A stretch of DNA of 61,549 nucleotides from JBFWUM01 sp050247255 (GCA_050247255.1 JBFWUM010000025.1:1-61549); one strand, 5' to 3'; positions 45,072 to 53,579 are shown, counted from the first letter of the stretch. Notes: a model not told the origin generated them from the letters alone. Numbers and translations: made by a program.

Positions 45072-45298
45072 GATCCGGCGATCAGGCCGAAGAGGGCGGC
45101 CCAGGCCAGCCAGGCAGCCAGGCGCAGGTGACTTCCGGCAGGCGGTCGCTGGCCGGGCAGCGGCACCAGGATGGCCGCCGAGAGCGCGGCGGCAAGCAGC
45201 ACCCACGCCCGCACGTTGTTGCTGGCCAGGCTCCACTGGCCTGCCGCCACCCATGCCGCGACGATGACGAGCGGCGTCAGCGGCGAAGGAAACGTCAC
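45068..45298 (-). CDS. Small membrane protein, 76 aa (membrane cluster, gene 3)
   Basis: Not recognised. Three likely short helices (LVIVAAWVAAG, VLLAAALSAAILV, LAAWLAWAALFGLIAG) with almost no loops. The start GTG 45298 overlaps the TGA of the ankyrin-like gene (GTGA); a longer start at 45334 is possible but would lie inside that gene. Confidence 0.6.
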   Translation of the reverse strand: MTFPSPLTPLVIVAAWVAAGQWSLASNNVRAWVLLAAALSAAILVPLPGQRPPAGSHLRLAAWLAWAALFGLIAGS

Positions 45299-45771
45299 AA
45301 GGGTGGGGGCCACGGCTCCTCGTCGCCGGTGCATGAGCGCTGCGCATCGGGCGGTGCGAACAGGGCAAGGGCCGCCGCAATCTCGTCCAGCCCTTCCCGC
45401 TCGGCGCCGCAGATCCCACGACGCCAGGTGTCGGGTTCGAGCCGGGCACCGTGCTGATGGAGCACGCGAACCAGCTCGCTTCTCCGGATCACGACGGCGG
45501 CCTCGAGCGGGGTCACGGCGATCGGCTCGTCCGCGAGCAGGCCGGCGCGAACCGTCCGGCGTTGATTCGGGTCGGCACCGGCCTCGAGTTGCCGCACGAC
45601 CTCCGCGGTGTCGCGGACGGCCGCCGCTTCGGCCAGGTTCATGGTGTACCGAGGCCAGCGAAGCTGTGGAGCAATCACGCTGCCGGCGAGGAAGGCCGCC
45701 TCGAGGCCGGCCAGCAGCAGCGCCGGGACGGCAACCACGGCACACCATCGGGTCGGAATGCGGTTCGTCAC
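45295..45771 (-). CDS. Membrane-anchored ankyrin-like protein (membrane cluster, gene 2)
   Basis: A 158-residue protein: an N-terminal membrane helix (about 10-30), then a helical region with ankyrin-like pairs (AAAVRDTAEVVRQLEAGADP, then TPLEAAVVIRRSELVRVLHQHGA), and a C-terminal Cys-containing tail (GICGAE, RSCTGDEEP). Start GTG 45771 overlaps the TAG of the upstream gene (TAGTG). Ankyrin repeats suggest a protein-binding role on one face of the membrane. No family is assigned. Confidence 0.65.
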   Translation of the reverse strand: MTNRIPTRWCAVVAVPALLLAGLEAAFLAGSVIAPQLRWPRYTMNLAEAAAVRDTAEVVRQLEAGADPNQRRTVRAGLLADEPIAVTPLEAAVVIRRSELVRVLHQHGARLEPDTWRRGICGAEREGLDEIAAALALFAPPDAQRSCTGDEEPWPPPL

Positions 45772-47168
45772 TAGTACAGGCTCTCAAACCAGCGGTCCAC
45801 CCAGCCGGGCCGGAACGCCGGTGCAATCGCCGGGCGCCGTTCGAGCGCGTCGGCGCGGAGGGCCTGCACGATCGCCAGACGCGCCGGCGTTGTCGCGTCC
45901 TTGAGCGGCGGGCTCACCCAGTCGAGACGTTGCTTGAACGCCTGATCCACCAGCAGATAGTGCAGGCCTGCAGTACGGATCGCCCACCCTGCGGCCGCGA
46001 TCGCGATCATGAGGCCACACACCGCGTTCACCGCGGGCCGGCGCGCCGGCGCCGCGGCAACAAGGGCGCGCAGCGCCGCGAAAGCAGCCACGGCGTAGAA
46101 AGCGCCGGCGACGCCGACGATGTCGCTTTTCGTATAGCCGTATGAGATCACGCTGTTGGCGGCCAGCACGGCGGCGAACACCGCTATCAGCCGCGCATTG
46201 TCGTCGACAGGGGCCCGCCGCCGGAGCCACAGCCAGGCTGCGGCGGCGATCAGGCTCGTGGTCAACGTCGACGTCACAACGGGAACCACTTCCCGTGGCA
46301 GCAGCGTATCCTCGAGCAGCGCCCGCGTGGCGACGAAGACACCTGCCCGCGGCTCCGCGAACAGGACGGACGCCGCCGAGCTGACGACGTTATACGCGTA
46401 GAAGCCGAATGGGGTGCTCCCGAACCGCGCCTGGAGCTCATCGGACTCCAGCATCTCGAAGAGGAAGCCCGACGCGCGCTCTGTGAGCGCCGGCGCGCCG
46501 ACGTCCAGGACGGCAAAACGCAGCAGCATGTAGCCGGCGAGCAGGACGGTCACGGCCGCCACCCCGCGCGATGAGACACCCCGGAACCCGATGACCCATG
46601 CCGCCGCCAGGACCACCCACACCAGCAGACCGGACTCGAGCGTGAGCGCCGCGGCGACGAACAGCACGCAGGCGAACAGGTCGCGGGTCCACCCCGGCCG
46701 CGCCTGCGCGAGGTTGAGCGCGGCAAGCGCGTAACAGGTGATCTGCAGGAAGTGATTGATCGGGTACGCCGCGCCCATCGCCGGGGAGAACGTGTGCGAG
46801 CCGAGCAAGACGGTGAGCGCGAAGGCGCCGGCGGCAAAATCCAGGGGACCGGCAACCTTCAACGCGCGCACAAAGAGCCACACCGTGATCGCAAACAGCA
46901 CGACGTGCACGCCGCGATACGCGAGGTGATACCGCCCTCCCGAAAGGTCGAAGACCGCCTTGATCTGCGCCCGGCGCAGGGGCCGCAGGTACGCCACCTG
47001 GACAAGGTTCTGGACGAACATCGCCGTCACGGACGGCGTCTGCTCGGCCCCGAGAATCTCTTCCATGCTGTCGCCGACCTGAATCGGCATGCGGTAGAGA
47101 TCGCCGGCGAACGAGATGATGAAGATCGAGGCGAGGACGTACGCCCCGATGGTGTAGCGATTGAACAC
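45771..47168 (-). CDS. Polytopic membrane protein, 465 aa (membrane cluster, gene 1)
   Basis: Not recognised. About eleven membrane helices, an early conserved-looking loop (RMPIQVGDSMEEILGAEQTP) facing out after helix 1, a GSHTFSPAMGAAYPINH loop, and a soluble C-terminal tail of about 65 residues. The architecture is reminiscent of GT-C glycosyltransferases or O-antigen-type proteins, but no DxD or family motif is clear. It starts 24 bases after the transporter gene and heads five overlapping genes. Confidence 0.7.
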   Translation of the reverse strand: MFNRYTIGAYVLASIFIISFAGDLYRMPIQVGDSMEEILGAEQTPSVTAMFVQNLVQVAYLRPLRRAQIKAVFDLSGGRYHLAYRGVHVVLFAITVWLFVRALKVAGPLDFAAGAFALTVLLGSHTFSPAMGAAYPINHFLQITCYALAALNLAQARPGWTRDLFACVLFVAAALTLESGLLVWVVLAAAWVIGFRGVSSRGVAAVTVLLAGYMLLRFAVLDVGAPALTERASGFLFEMLESDELQARFGSTPFGFYAYNVVSSAASVLFAEPRAGVFVATRALLEDTLLPREVVPVVTSTLTTSLIAAAAWLWLRRRAPVDDNARLIAVFAAVLAANSVISYGYTKSDIVGVAGAFYAVAAFAALRALVAAAPARRPAVNAVCGLMIAIAAAGWAIRTAGLHYLLVDQAFKQRLDWVSPPLKDATTPARLAIVQALRADALERRPAIAPAFRPGWVDRWFESLY

Positions 47169-47191
47169 TCCCGGCGGTGAGTATATCCGCG

Positions 47192-48718
47192 CTATCCGAG
47201 TGAGTCGAGAAACTCCCTGACCACGACGGCGGGATCACGCTTGCCGGCGTCGACGGCGTTGTTCATCCGCCGCATGGTCGCTTCGTCGATGCGGCCGGCG
47301 AGGCGATCGAGGGCGGCGCGGATCTCCGGGTGGCGCAGCAGCGTCGCCGCGTGCACCACGGGCACGGCATCGTAGGGCGGGAAGTAGCGGCGGTCGTCCT
47401 CGAGCGCGACCAGGTCGAGGGCGTCGATCAGGCCGGCGGTCGCGTCGCCGACGATGACGTCGACCTGGCGAGAGGAGAGCGCCAGGTAGATGAGCGAGAC
47501 ATCCATCGGCCGCGGCGCCGTCGCGAACTGCAGCCCATAGGCGGCGGCCAGCCCCGGGTAGCCGTCCTCGCGGGCCATGAACTCGAAGCCGAACCCGGCG
47601 CGCCAACGCGGGGCGTGGGGGATGAGGTCCGACACCGTGCGCAGCCCGACGACCCGCGCGTCGGCGCCGCGGACGAGCACCGCGAAGGTGTTGTTGAAGC
47701 CGAGCGGCGCGAGCATCGTCCGTCCGCTGTCGGCGTAGCGGGTACGGATGTCCTCGAGGACCACGGCCGGATCGTTGCGCACCGGCTGCTTGAACAGGGC
47801 GGTCAGCGCCGTGCCGCTGTACTCGACGTAGACGTCGATGTCGCCCGACTGCAGCGCCGTGTCGCAGATAAAGGTACCGCCAAGATTCTGCCGGCGCTCG
47901 ACGGGCAGATCCGTGTAGCGCTCGATGGCCTGGGCGACCAGCTCGCCGAGAATCACCTGCTCCGTGAAATTCTTCGAGCCGACGACAATCCGATCGCCGC
48001 CGCGCGGTGCGGTGGCGGCCGCTGCGCCGCCGGCAAGCAGGACAACGGCGGCGGCCACCGCGGCCCACCCTCTGGCGCCGGCGCGGTGTCGCGCGCGCAG
48101 CAGGCGCTCGACGCCCAGCAGGAGGCCATCGGCCACCAACGCCAGCATCGCCGCCGGGATCGCGCCGGCCAGGATGACGGTCGCATCGACCATCGACAGG
48201 CCGCGGTAGATGTAGACACCGAGCCCGCCGGCGCCGATGGCGGCGGCAATCGTCACCGTGCCGACGCCGACAACCGCGGACACGCGAATGCCGGCGACGA
48301 TGGCCGGCAGCGCCAGCGGCAGTTCCACCTGCCGGAGCCGCTGACGCGGCGTCATCCCGATCGCGTCCGCGGCCTCGAGAATCGCCGGATCGAGCCCGCG
48401 CAGCCCGGCTGCCGTCGTCCGGATCACGGGCAGCAGCGCGTAGAGGATGAGCGCCACGAGCGCCGTCCGCGCGCCGATGCCGCCGACCAGCGGCAGCGGC
48501 AGCAGGAAGCCGAACAGCGCCAGGCTCGGCACCGTCTGGACGATGCTGGCCAGCGTCGCCAGCGGCCCGCCGATCCGGGGCCGCCGGGCGGCGGCAATGC
48601 CAATCGGTACACCGGCGGCGACCGCGACGATCGTCGAGACGACCACCAGCCCGACGTGCTCGCCAAGCAACTGCAGCACTTCGGCCGCGTGCGTGCGCCA
48701 GAACTCGACGACCGTCAT
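47192..48718 (-). CDS. Fused permease/substrate-binding subunit (OpuB/EgtU type)
   Basis: A 508-residue fusion. The permease domain (about 1-215) has five to six helices and the EAA-like loop EAADAIGMTPRQRLRQVELP. A substrate-binding OpuAC domain follows (about 240-508), starting at IVVGSKNFTEQVILGEL with GTFICDTALQSGDIDVYVEY. This layout is found in choline/betaine and in ergothioneine (EgtU) importers; the ligand cannot be told by eye. Its ATG overlaps the ATPase gene's stop (ATGA). Confidence 0.92.
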   Translation of the reverse strand: MTVVEFWRTHAAEVLQLLGEHVGLVVVSTIVAVAAGVPIGIAAARRPRIGGPLATLASIVQTVPSLALFGFLLPLPLVGGIGARTALVALILYALLPVIRTTAAGLRGLDPAILEAADAIGMTPRQRLRQVELPLALPAIVAGIRVSAVVGVGTVTIAAAIGAGGLGVYIYRGLSMVDATVILAGAIPAAMLALVADGLLLGVERLLRARHRAGARGWAAVAAAVVLLAGGAAAATAPRGGDRIVVGSKNFTEQVILGELVAQAIERYTDLPVERRQNLGGTFICDTALQSGDIDVYVEYSGTALTALFKQPVRNDPAVVLEDIRTRYADSGRTMLAPLGFNNTFAVLVRGADARVVGLRTVSDLIPHAPRWRAGFGFEFMAREDGYPGLAAAYGLQFATAPRPMDVSLIYLALSSRQVDVIVGDATAGLIDALDLVALEDDRRYFPPYDAVPVVHAATLLRHPEIRAALDRLAGRIDEATMRRMNNAVDAGKRDPAVVVREFLDSLG

Positions 48719-49437
48719 GCGCAGGCCCCGTCGAGGATCGCGCGCACGGCCGGCTCGGACGAGTGCCGCAGTTCTTCTGCGTTGCCGATGGCCGCGAGCC
48801 GCCCGCCCTCGAGCACGCCGACGCGATCGGCCAATGCCAGCGCCTCTGACATGTCGTGCGTGACCAGGACAATCGTCGTCTGCACCTGCGCGCGGATGCG
48901 GCGAAACTCATGGTGCAACTCGCGGCGCGTGATCGGATCGAGCGCGCCGAACGGTTCGTCCATCAGCACGATCGGCGGCGCCGCCGCGAGCGCGCGGGCG
49001 ACGCCCACCCGCTGCCGCTGGCCGCCCGAGAGCTGGTCGGGCCACCGGTCGCCGTAGTCGGCCGGCGGCAGGCCGACGAGCTCGAGCAGTGCGTCGACGC
49101 GGTCGTCGATCCGGCCCTGCTCCCAGCCCAGCAGCATCGGCACGGCGGCGACGTTGCGGCGGACGCTCATATGTGGAAAGAGGCCGACCTCCTGGAGCAC
49201 GTAGCCGGTCTGGCGCCGCAGCGCAATCGGATCCCACGCGCCCGTGTCGCGGCCATCGACGATCACGCGGCCGCTGGCGGGGACCAGCATGCGGTTGATC
49301 AGTTTGAGAACCGTACTCTTCCCTGCTCCGCTGCGGCCGACGAGTGCCAGCGTGCCCCCGGGCTCGACCGCGAACGAGACGCTGCGGAGCACAGGCGCGG
49401 CGCCGCGCGCGAACGAGACATCGTCGAAGGCGATCAC
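48715..49437 (-). CDS. ABC transporter ATPase (OpuBA/EgtV type)
   Basis: A 240-residue ATPase. Walker A GRSGAGKST, Q-loop GYVLQEVGLF, signature LSGGQRQRVGVARA, Walker B IVLMDEPFGALD and switch THDMSEA are intact. There is no C-terminal CBS pair, unlike osmosensing OpuA ATPases, so regulation by ionic strength through CBS is unlikely. Start GTG 49437 gives MIAFDDVSF; an ATG at 49512 would add 25 unlikely residues overlapping the promoter side. Confidence 0.9.
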   Translation of the reverse strand: MIAFDDVSFARGAAPVLRSVSFAVEPGGTLALVGRSGAGKSTVLKLINRMLVPASGRVIVDGRDTGAWDPIALRRQTGYVLQEVGLFPHMSVRRNVAAVPMLLGWEQGRIDDRVDALLELVGLPPADYGDRWPDQLSGGQRQRVGVARALAAAPPIVLMDEPFGALDPITRRELHHEFRRIRAQVQTTIVLVTHDMSEALALADRVGVLEGGRLAAIGNAEELRHSSEPAVRAILDGACA

Positions 49438-49498
49438 CGGCGCGACTCTACTGCAGCCGGCATCTGCTTTGCCAATTCGTGCATGGAGGTTCCCATTT

Positions 49499-49777
49499 AT
49501 GGACCAGCACAAGAAGGACCAGGGTCAGCAGAGCCACGGCGCGAACCAGCAGTCCCAGCGTGACCCGGCCGAAGGATCGCGTGAGCACGTGAACACCGGC
49601 ACCGGCCAGCAGCACGACGCGAACCGGCAGCAGGAGCGCGGCTCGGGTCAGCAGGGCGAAAAGAACCGCAGCGACCAGGGAGACCGCCAGGGCGGAATCT
49701 CGAATCGCGGCATGGGACGCTCCGAGGAGCAGCAGGACGTTCCGAGCCGCGGTCGCAACCGCGAATCGGATCGCTGA
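49499..49777 (+). CDS. Low-complexity hydrophilic protein (Q/G/R/D-rich), 92 aa
   Basis: A disordered protein of 92 residues made largely of Gln, Gly, Arg, Asp and Ser, with N-terminal MDQHKKDQGQQ. No fold or family is recognised; similar composition is seen in stress-related or nucleic-acid-binding small proteins. GGAGG (49485-49489) before ATG 49499 supports translation. The antisense frame is hydrophobic (Gln codons read as Leu) and is rejected. It is divergent from the ABC ATPase gene. Confidence 0.6.
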   Translation: MDQHKKDQGQQSHGANQQSQRDPAEGSREHVNTGTGQQHDANRQQERGSGQQGEKNRSDQGDRQGGISNRGMGRSEEQQDVPSRGRNRESDR

Positions 49778-49966
49778 CGTGGCCAACGGCAAGCCGACCG
49801 ATGTCGGCCGGACCAGCGGCGGCGGCAGCCTTGCGACGTTGAAGACGCGGATCTGACGCAGGTCACCGCCCGGGATGCGCGCGATCCCGGGCGTGATCGA
49901 GGAGGCGACAGGTGGAGACGCTCGCACAGTTCATCGACCTGGCGGACGACAGCGGTGCGCCGCTGC
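49778..49966. other. Gap between the low-complexity gene and lpxB
   Basis: 189 bp without a convincing gene. It contains a palindromic GCGCGATCCCGGGCG stretch near 49877-49890 and a GTG-led 44-codon frame (49912-50046, with GAGGAGG upstream) that runs into lpxB. I do not call it a gene. Confidence 0.3.
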
Positions 49967-51109
49967 TCATCGACCCGCTGGACGACCGCGCCGCCTCCCG
50001 GCGACGCGCAGCACCTCGTCGGCGGCGCGGCCACTGGCGCCGCTAGCGCCGAGCCGGCGCCGCACCTCGCGCAGCGCGGCCGCGGTGCGCGCGTGGAGCG
50101 CGCTGTCGGTGAGCAGCGCCGTCACCTCCGCCGCCACCCGATCCGGCGTGAAGGACTCCTGGATCAGCTCCGGGACGACGCGCGAGCCCGCCACCAGGTT
50201 GGCCATCGCATAGGTGTCCACGCGCACGAAGGGCTTTCCCAACCGATAGGTCAGCGGCGACAGCCGGTAGACCACCACCATCGGGCGCTCGTGCAGCGCC
50301 GTCTGCACGGTCGCGGTCCCCGAGGCGGTGACGACGACATCGCTCGCCGCCAGGACATCGTCGGTCTGGTCGACCAGCCACGGCGCGCCGGCGAACGGCT
50401 CGAACAGGCTGTCATCGAGGTTCGGCGCCCGGGCCACGACGAACTGCACGTTCGGGACGCGCCCGCGAATCAGCGGCAGCGCGGCGGCGATGCCGGGGGC
50501 AATCCGGCGGACTTCGTTGGGTCGGCTGCCCGGCAACAGGGCGACCGTCGGCCGCGCGGCGTCGAGCCCGAGCCCCGCGAGCACCGCCTCGCGCGGGCGG
50601 CTGGCGCGCGCCATGTCGACGAGCGGGTGGCCGACGAAGGCGACCGGCACCCCGGCGTCGCGGTAGATCGCCTCCTCGAAAGGAAAGATCACCAGCACCT
50701 GGTCGACGTACCGCTTCATCGTCTGCATGCGGCCGGCGCGCCAGGCCCAGAGCTGCGGGCTGATGTAGTAGACGACGGGAATGCCGAGCGCGTGGACCGC
50801 GCGCATCAGGCGGAAATTGAAGTCCGGGAAATCGACCGCGACGAAGACGTCGGGCCGTTCGTCGCGCGCCGCCGCCGTGAGTCGGCGCAGCATGGCGAAC
50901 GACCGCGGCACCACGCGCAGCGCTTCGGTCAGGCCCGTCACCGAGAACCCGGCGAAATCGCCAACCAACCGGGCTCCCGCAGCGCGGAGCTGCGCGCCGC
51001 CGAAGCCGAACACCTCGGTGCCGGGACGCCGGGCGATCATCTCGGCGGCCAGCGCCCCGGCGTACAGATCGCCGGACGCTTCTCCGCACGACATCATGAC
51101 GCGAAGAGG
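49967..51109 (-). CDS. lpxB: Lipid-A-disaccharide synthase LpxB
   Basis: About 380 residues. Hallmarks are MSCGEASGDLYAG at the N-terminus, VDFPDFNFR, YYISPQLWAWR, VFPFEEAIYRDAG-like FPFEEA, GHPLVD, LLPGSRPNEV and TASGTATVQTALH. It makes lipid A disaccharide at the inner membrane, so the cell has an LPS-type outer membrane. The start is uncertain: GTG 51109 or ATG 51094 is preferred; GTG 51157 would add 16 residues encoded by a heptamer-type array. The C-terminus is basic (RRRGRPAGR). Confidence 0.93.
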   Translation of the reverse strand, partial: PLRVMMSCGEASGDLYAGALAAEMIARRPGTEVFGFGGAQLRAAGARLVGDFAGFSVTGLTEALRVVPRSFAMLRRLTAAARDERPDVFVAVDFPDFNFRLMRAVHALGIPVVYYISPQLWAWRAGRMQTMKRYVDQVLVIFPFEEAIYRDAGVPVAFVGHPLVDMARASRPREAVLAGLGLDAARPTVALLPGSRPNEVRRIAPGIAAALPLIRGRVPNVQFVVARAPNLDDSLFEPFAGAPWLVDQTDDVLAASDVVVTASGTATVQTALHERPMVVVYRLSPLTYRLGKPFVRVDTYAMANLVAGSRVVPELIQESFTPDRVAAEVTALLTDSALHARTAAALREVRRRLGASGASGRAADEVLRVAGRRRGRPAGR

Positions 51110-51123
51110 CACCTGCTGTTCCG

Positions 51124-51292
51124 GGTTCCCGGTTCCCACTTCCAGGTTCGTGTTCACGTTCGGTTCTTACGCGCCTCCAGCGCTCGTCGATGACTGCGCA
51201 GGAGTACGCCTCTGCGCCTGGCACCGGCTCCGTGATGGATGAAGCGAGCGAACGTGAACACGAACTCGGAAGGAGGAACCAGGAAGCGGAAC
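51124..51292. repeat. Inverted pair of 7-bp arrays upstream of lpxB
   Basis: GGTTCCC/GGTTCGT-type units at 51124-51166 face a complementary array at 51248-51292. A 17-bp perfect inverted match (51146-51162 and 51249-51265) lies 86 bases apart. It fills the gap between lpxB and the M16 gene and enters the possible lpxB N-terminus. Confidence 0.85.
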
Positions 51293-51302
51293 CGCTCCAG
51301 TT

Positions 51303-53579
51303 CTACTGTTGCGGTCTCGCGAACAGTGTGTCGTCGACCGGCCCGTTGATGACCATGCGGGTCAGCGTGCGATCGAGCAGCGGGCGGCCGTCGCGGCGCA
51401 CCGAGGCCTCGAACGGGACCCGGATTCCTTCAACCGGGCGATAGTCCGAGAAGAGCTCCTCGACCTGGACCGGCGTCCCGTCGGGGCCAGGGGTCGAGTA
51501 GGCCTGGCGCGCAACGAGCATCTGCTGGTTGATGTAGAGGCGCGTTGGCGGCAGCTGCGGTCCGCGCAGCTCCAGCACCTTCAACGCGGCATCGCCGCGC
51601 CCCTCGTCGGGGAGCAACCGCGCGGTCACCCGCCCCTCCGCCGCGGCGATGAGGAGGGGGATGATGTCGCGCTCCACGGCGGCCGCGAAGTCGTCGCGCA
51701 TGGCCGTCGGGGCATCGTGGACACCACCGGGGTCGCGGACCCAGGCCGCGCCGGCGTTGAACACCTGGACGACCTCGGCGCCGTTGACGGTGGCATCGAC
51801 GCGGAACTTGCCGGGATAGACCACGTAGGTGCGTGTGGTGGACACCAGCGGCTGCTCGAGCCGCAGCGTCGTCTGCGCGTCGGCAACGACCGAGCGGACG
51901 TTCTTGAGGGGCCCAAGGCCCCCCTTCACCCGGATCACGCGATTGATCAGCTCGAGGGCCGGGTCGGTCAGCCGCGCCGCGGCAGTCGCCGCTTGCGGGG
52001 CGAAGGCAACCTTCCGGCTGAAGCCGGAAGCCACACTGGCAACAGCCACATTGACGCCTCCGGCAGCGACGTGGCTTCCGCCTTCAGGCGGAAGGCCCGC
52101 CCGCCTGGTTTCACCGCGCAGGGTCGGCGAGGTCAGGTCGAGCTCGTTGACCGGGATGATCTCCATCCCGCTGAACCCCATCTGCGACAACTGCTGCACG
52201 AAGAAGCGCGCGTTGCCGACGAGCACGATCGACAGGCGGTCGGGGCGGATGTACTCGCGCGCCACGCGCTGGATGTCGTCGGGCGTGACGGCGGTCACGC
52301 GCTCGCGGAACGTCCCGATCTCGCCGACCGGCAGCTCGTAGAACAGCACGTTCAGGATCTGCGTGGCGATCTCGTTGGGCGTCTCGATCGTCAGCGGGAA
52401 GCTGCCGGAGAGATAGTCCTGCGCGCCCGACAGCTCGATCTGCCGCACGCGCTCGCGCTGCAGCCGCGAGAACTCGTCCACCATCAGCCGCAGCGCCTCG
52501 GCCGTGGTTTCCGTGCGCGTGTCGGTTTCGGCCACGAAGCTGCCGCCGTACTTGCGCGCCTCGGTATCGGCCGAGGCGCCGTAGGTCAGGCCGCGCGCCG
52601 AGCGGAGCACCTGGTGGAGGCGGTTGCCGCCTTCGCCGCCCAGCACCTTCACCGCCAGGTCCCACGCCATGTAGTCGGGATGCCTGCGCGGAATGGCCAG
52701 CTGCCCGACTCGGATCTCGGTCTGCACCGCGTCCGGCCGATCGATGATGACAATGCGGCGGGTCGGCGGCGGCGGCTCCGCCGCGCGGATGGCCGGCACC
52801 TCCGCGCGCGCCCATCCCCCGAACACCTTCTCCACCGCCGCGAACGCCTCGGCCGGCTGGATGTCGCCGACGACGGCGAGGATCATGTTGTTCGGCACGA
52901 AGTAGGCGCGGTGGTAGGCCTGCAGATCAGCGCGCGTGATCGCGGCCAGCGTCTCGGCCGTGCCGCTCGCCGGGACGCCATACGGATGGAAGCCCCACAC
53001 GAGCCGGTCGAAGACCGTGGCGGCGATGTAGTCGGGATCCTGTTCGTTGACCTGGAGCGACGAGATGATCTGCTGCTTCTGCCGGTCGAGCTCTTCGTCA
53101 GCGAACGCCGGGTTGCGGACGACGTCGTTGAGCAGCTCGAGGCCGAAGTCGAACGAGTCCTTCATCACGAGCGCGTTGACGAACGTCAGGTCGCTGCCCG
53201 AGCCGGTGCCGAGCGCGCCGCCGATGAAGTCGATCTGGTTGGCGATGTCCTGCGCCGATCGTGTGGTCGTGCCCTGGTCGAGGAGCACGGAGGCGAGCGA
53301 CGAGACGCCGGTCTTCCCCTCCGGATCGTTGACCGCCCCGGTCTTGACCAGGAGCCGCAGGCTGACGATCGGCTGCTCGTGGTGTGCGACGGCGATCACC
53401 TGCATGCCGTTGGCGAGCGTCTTCAGCTCGTAGGGCGGAAACTGCACCTCGCGCGGCGCCAGCGGGGCCGGGGGACGTTCGCTGGGCCAGGGGACGCTCA
53501 CCTGGGCGCTCGCGGCGCCCGCCGCGAGCAGGGAAAGGCTCAATGCCCAGGGCCCAATGCTCAATGCCCAACGTGTCAT
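51303..53579 (-). CDS. Inactive M16 peptidase subunit with repeat-derived segments
   Basis: A 758-residue exported M16-type protein. The zinc motif is lost: where HxxEH should be, the sequence is SLASVLLDQG, so it is probably the non-catalytic partner of the M16 protein encoded just upstream. The M16_C region includes DRPDAVQTEIRVGQ and RSARGLTYGASAD. Two oddities are visible. The signal core WALSIGP-WALSLSL is encoded by a 7-bp tandem array, and residues about 496-523 (GLPPEGGSHV, then VASGFSRKV) come from two opposed REP-like palindromes. The extra C-terminal 200 residues are unassigned. Confidence 0.88.
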   Translation of the reverse strand: MTRWALSIGPWALSLSLLAAGAASAQVSVPWPSERPPAPLAPREVQFPPYELKTLANGMQVIAVAHHEQPIVSLRLLVKTGAVNDPEGKTGVSSLASVLLDQGTTTRSAQDIANQIDFIGGALGTGSGSDLTFVNALVMKDSFDFGLELLNDVVRNPAFADEELDRQKQQIISSLQVNEQDPDYIAATVFDRLVWGFHPYGVPASGTAETLAAITRADLQAYHRAYFVPNNMILAVVGDIQPAEAFAAVEKVFGGWARAEVPAIRAAEPPPPTRRIVIIDRPDAVQTEIRVGQLAIPRRHPDYMAWDLAVKVLGGEGGNRLHQVLRSARGLTYGASADTEARKYGGSFVAETDTRTETTAEALRLMVDEFSRLQRERVRQIELSGAQDYLSGSFPLTIETPNEIATQILNVLFYELPVGEIGTFRERVTAVTPDDIQRVAREYIRPDRLSIVLVGNARFFVQQLSQMGFSGMEIIPVNELDLTSPTLRGETRRAGLPPEGGSHVAAGGVNVAVASVASGFSRKVAFAPQAATAAARLTDPALELINRVIRVKGGLGPLKNVRSVVADAQTTLRLEQPLVSTTRTYVVYPGKFRVDATVNGAEVVQVFNAGAAWVRDPGGVHDAPTAMRDDFAAAVERDIIPLLIAAAEGRVTARLLPDEGRGDAALKVLELRGPQLPPTRLYINQQMLVARQAYSTPGPDGTPVQVEELFSDYRPVEGIRVPFEASVRRDGRPLLDRTLTRMVINGPVDDTLFARPQQ
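52011..52034 (-). repeat. REP-like palindrome in the inactive M16 gene (copy 1)
   Basis: Perfect CTTCCGGC/GCCGGAAG-type stem around CTGAAG (52011-52030), followed by CCAC. In frame; encodes part of VASGFSRKV. Confidence 0.85.
52071..52094 (-). repeat. REP-like palindrome in the inactive M16 gene (copy 2)
   Basis: GTGG followed by the perfect stem CTTCCGCC/GGCGGAAG around CTTCAG. Opposite orientation to copy 1 and 40 bp away, like a BIME pair. In frame; encodes LPPEGGSHV. Confidence 0.85.
53536..53570 (-). repeat. TGGGCAT heptamer array encoding a signal peptide
   Basis: On the minus strand: TGGGCAT, TGAGCAT, TGGGCCC, TGGGCAT, TGAGCCT. Because 7 and 3 are coprime the peptide has a 7-residue period (WALSIGP, WALSLSL) and forms the hydrophobic core of the M16 signal. 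Confidence 0.85.

Noticed and set aside
43291..47168. Interpretation of the overlapping membrane genes as a phage-defence system
   Set aside because: No nuclease, helicase, nucleotide cyclase or toxin-like motif is visible, and no mobile genes flank them. Tight overlap alone does not support defence.
49448..49927. A hydrophobic minus-strand frame of about 159 codons
   Set aside because: It is the antisense of the Gln/Arg/Asp-rich gene (Gln codons become Leu). The plus-strand gene has a good GGAGG and ATG, so the minus frame is a composition artefact.
49912..50046. A GTG-led 44-codon frame (VETLAQFIDLADD...) with GAGGAGG upstream, between the low-complexity gene and lpxB
   Set aside because: Its second half overlaps the lpxB 3' end in antisense and is a run of Arg codons typical of shadow frames in GC-rich DNA. 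No family resemblance was seen.
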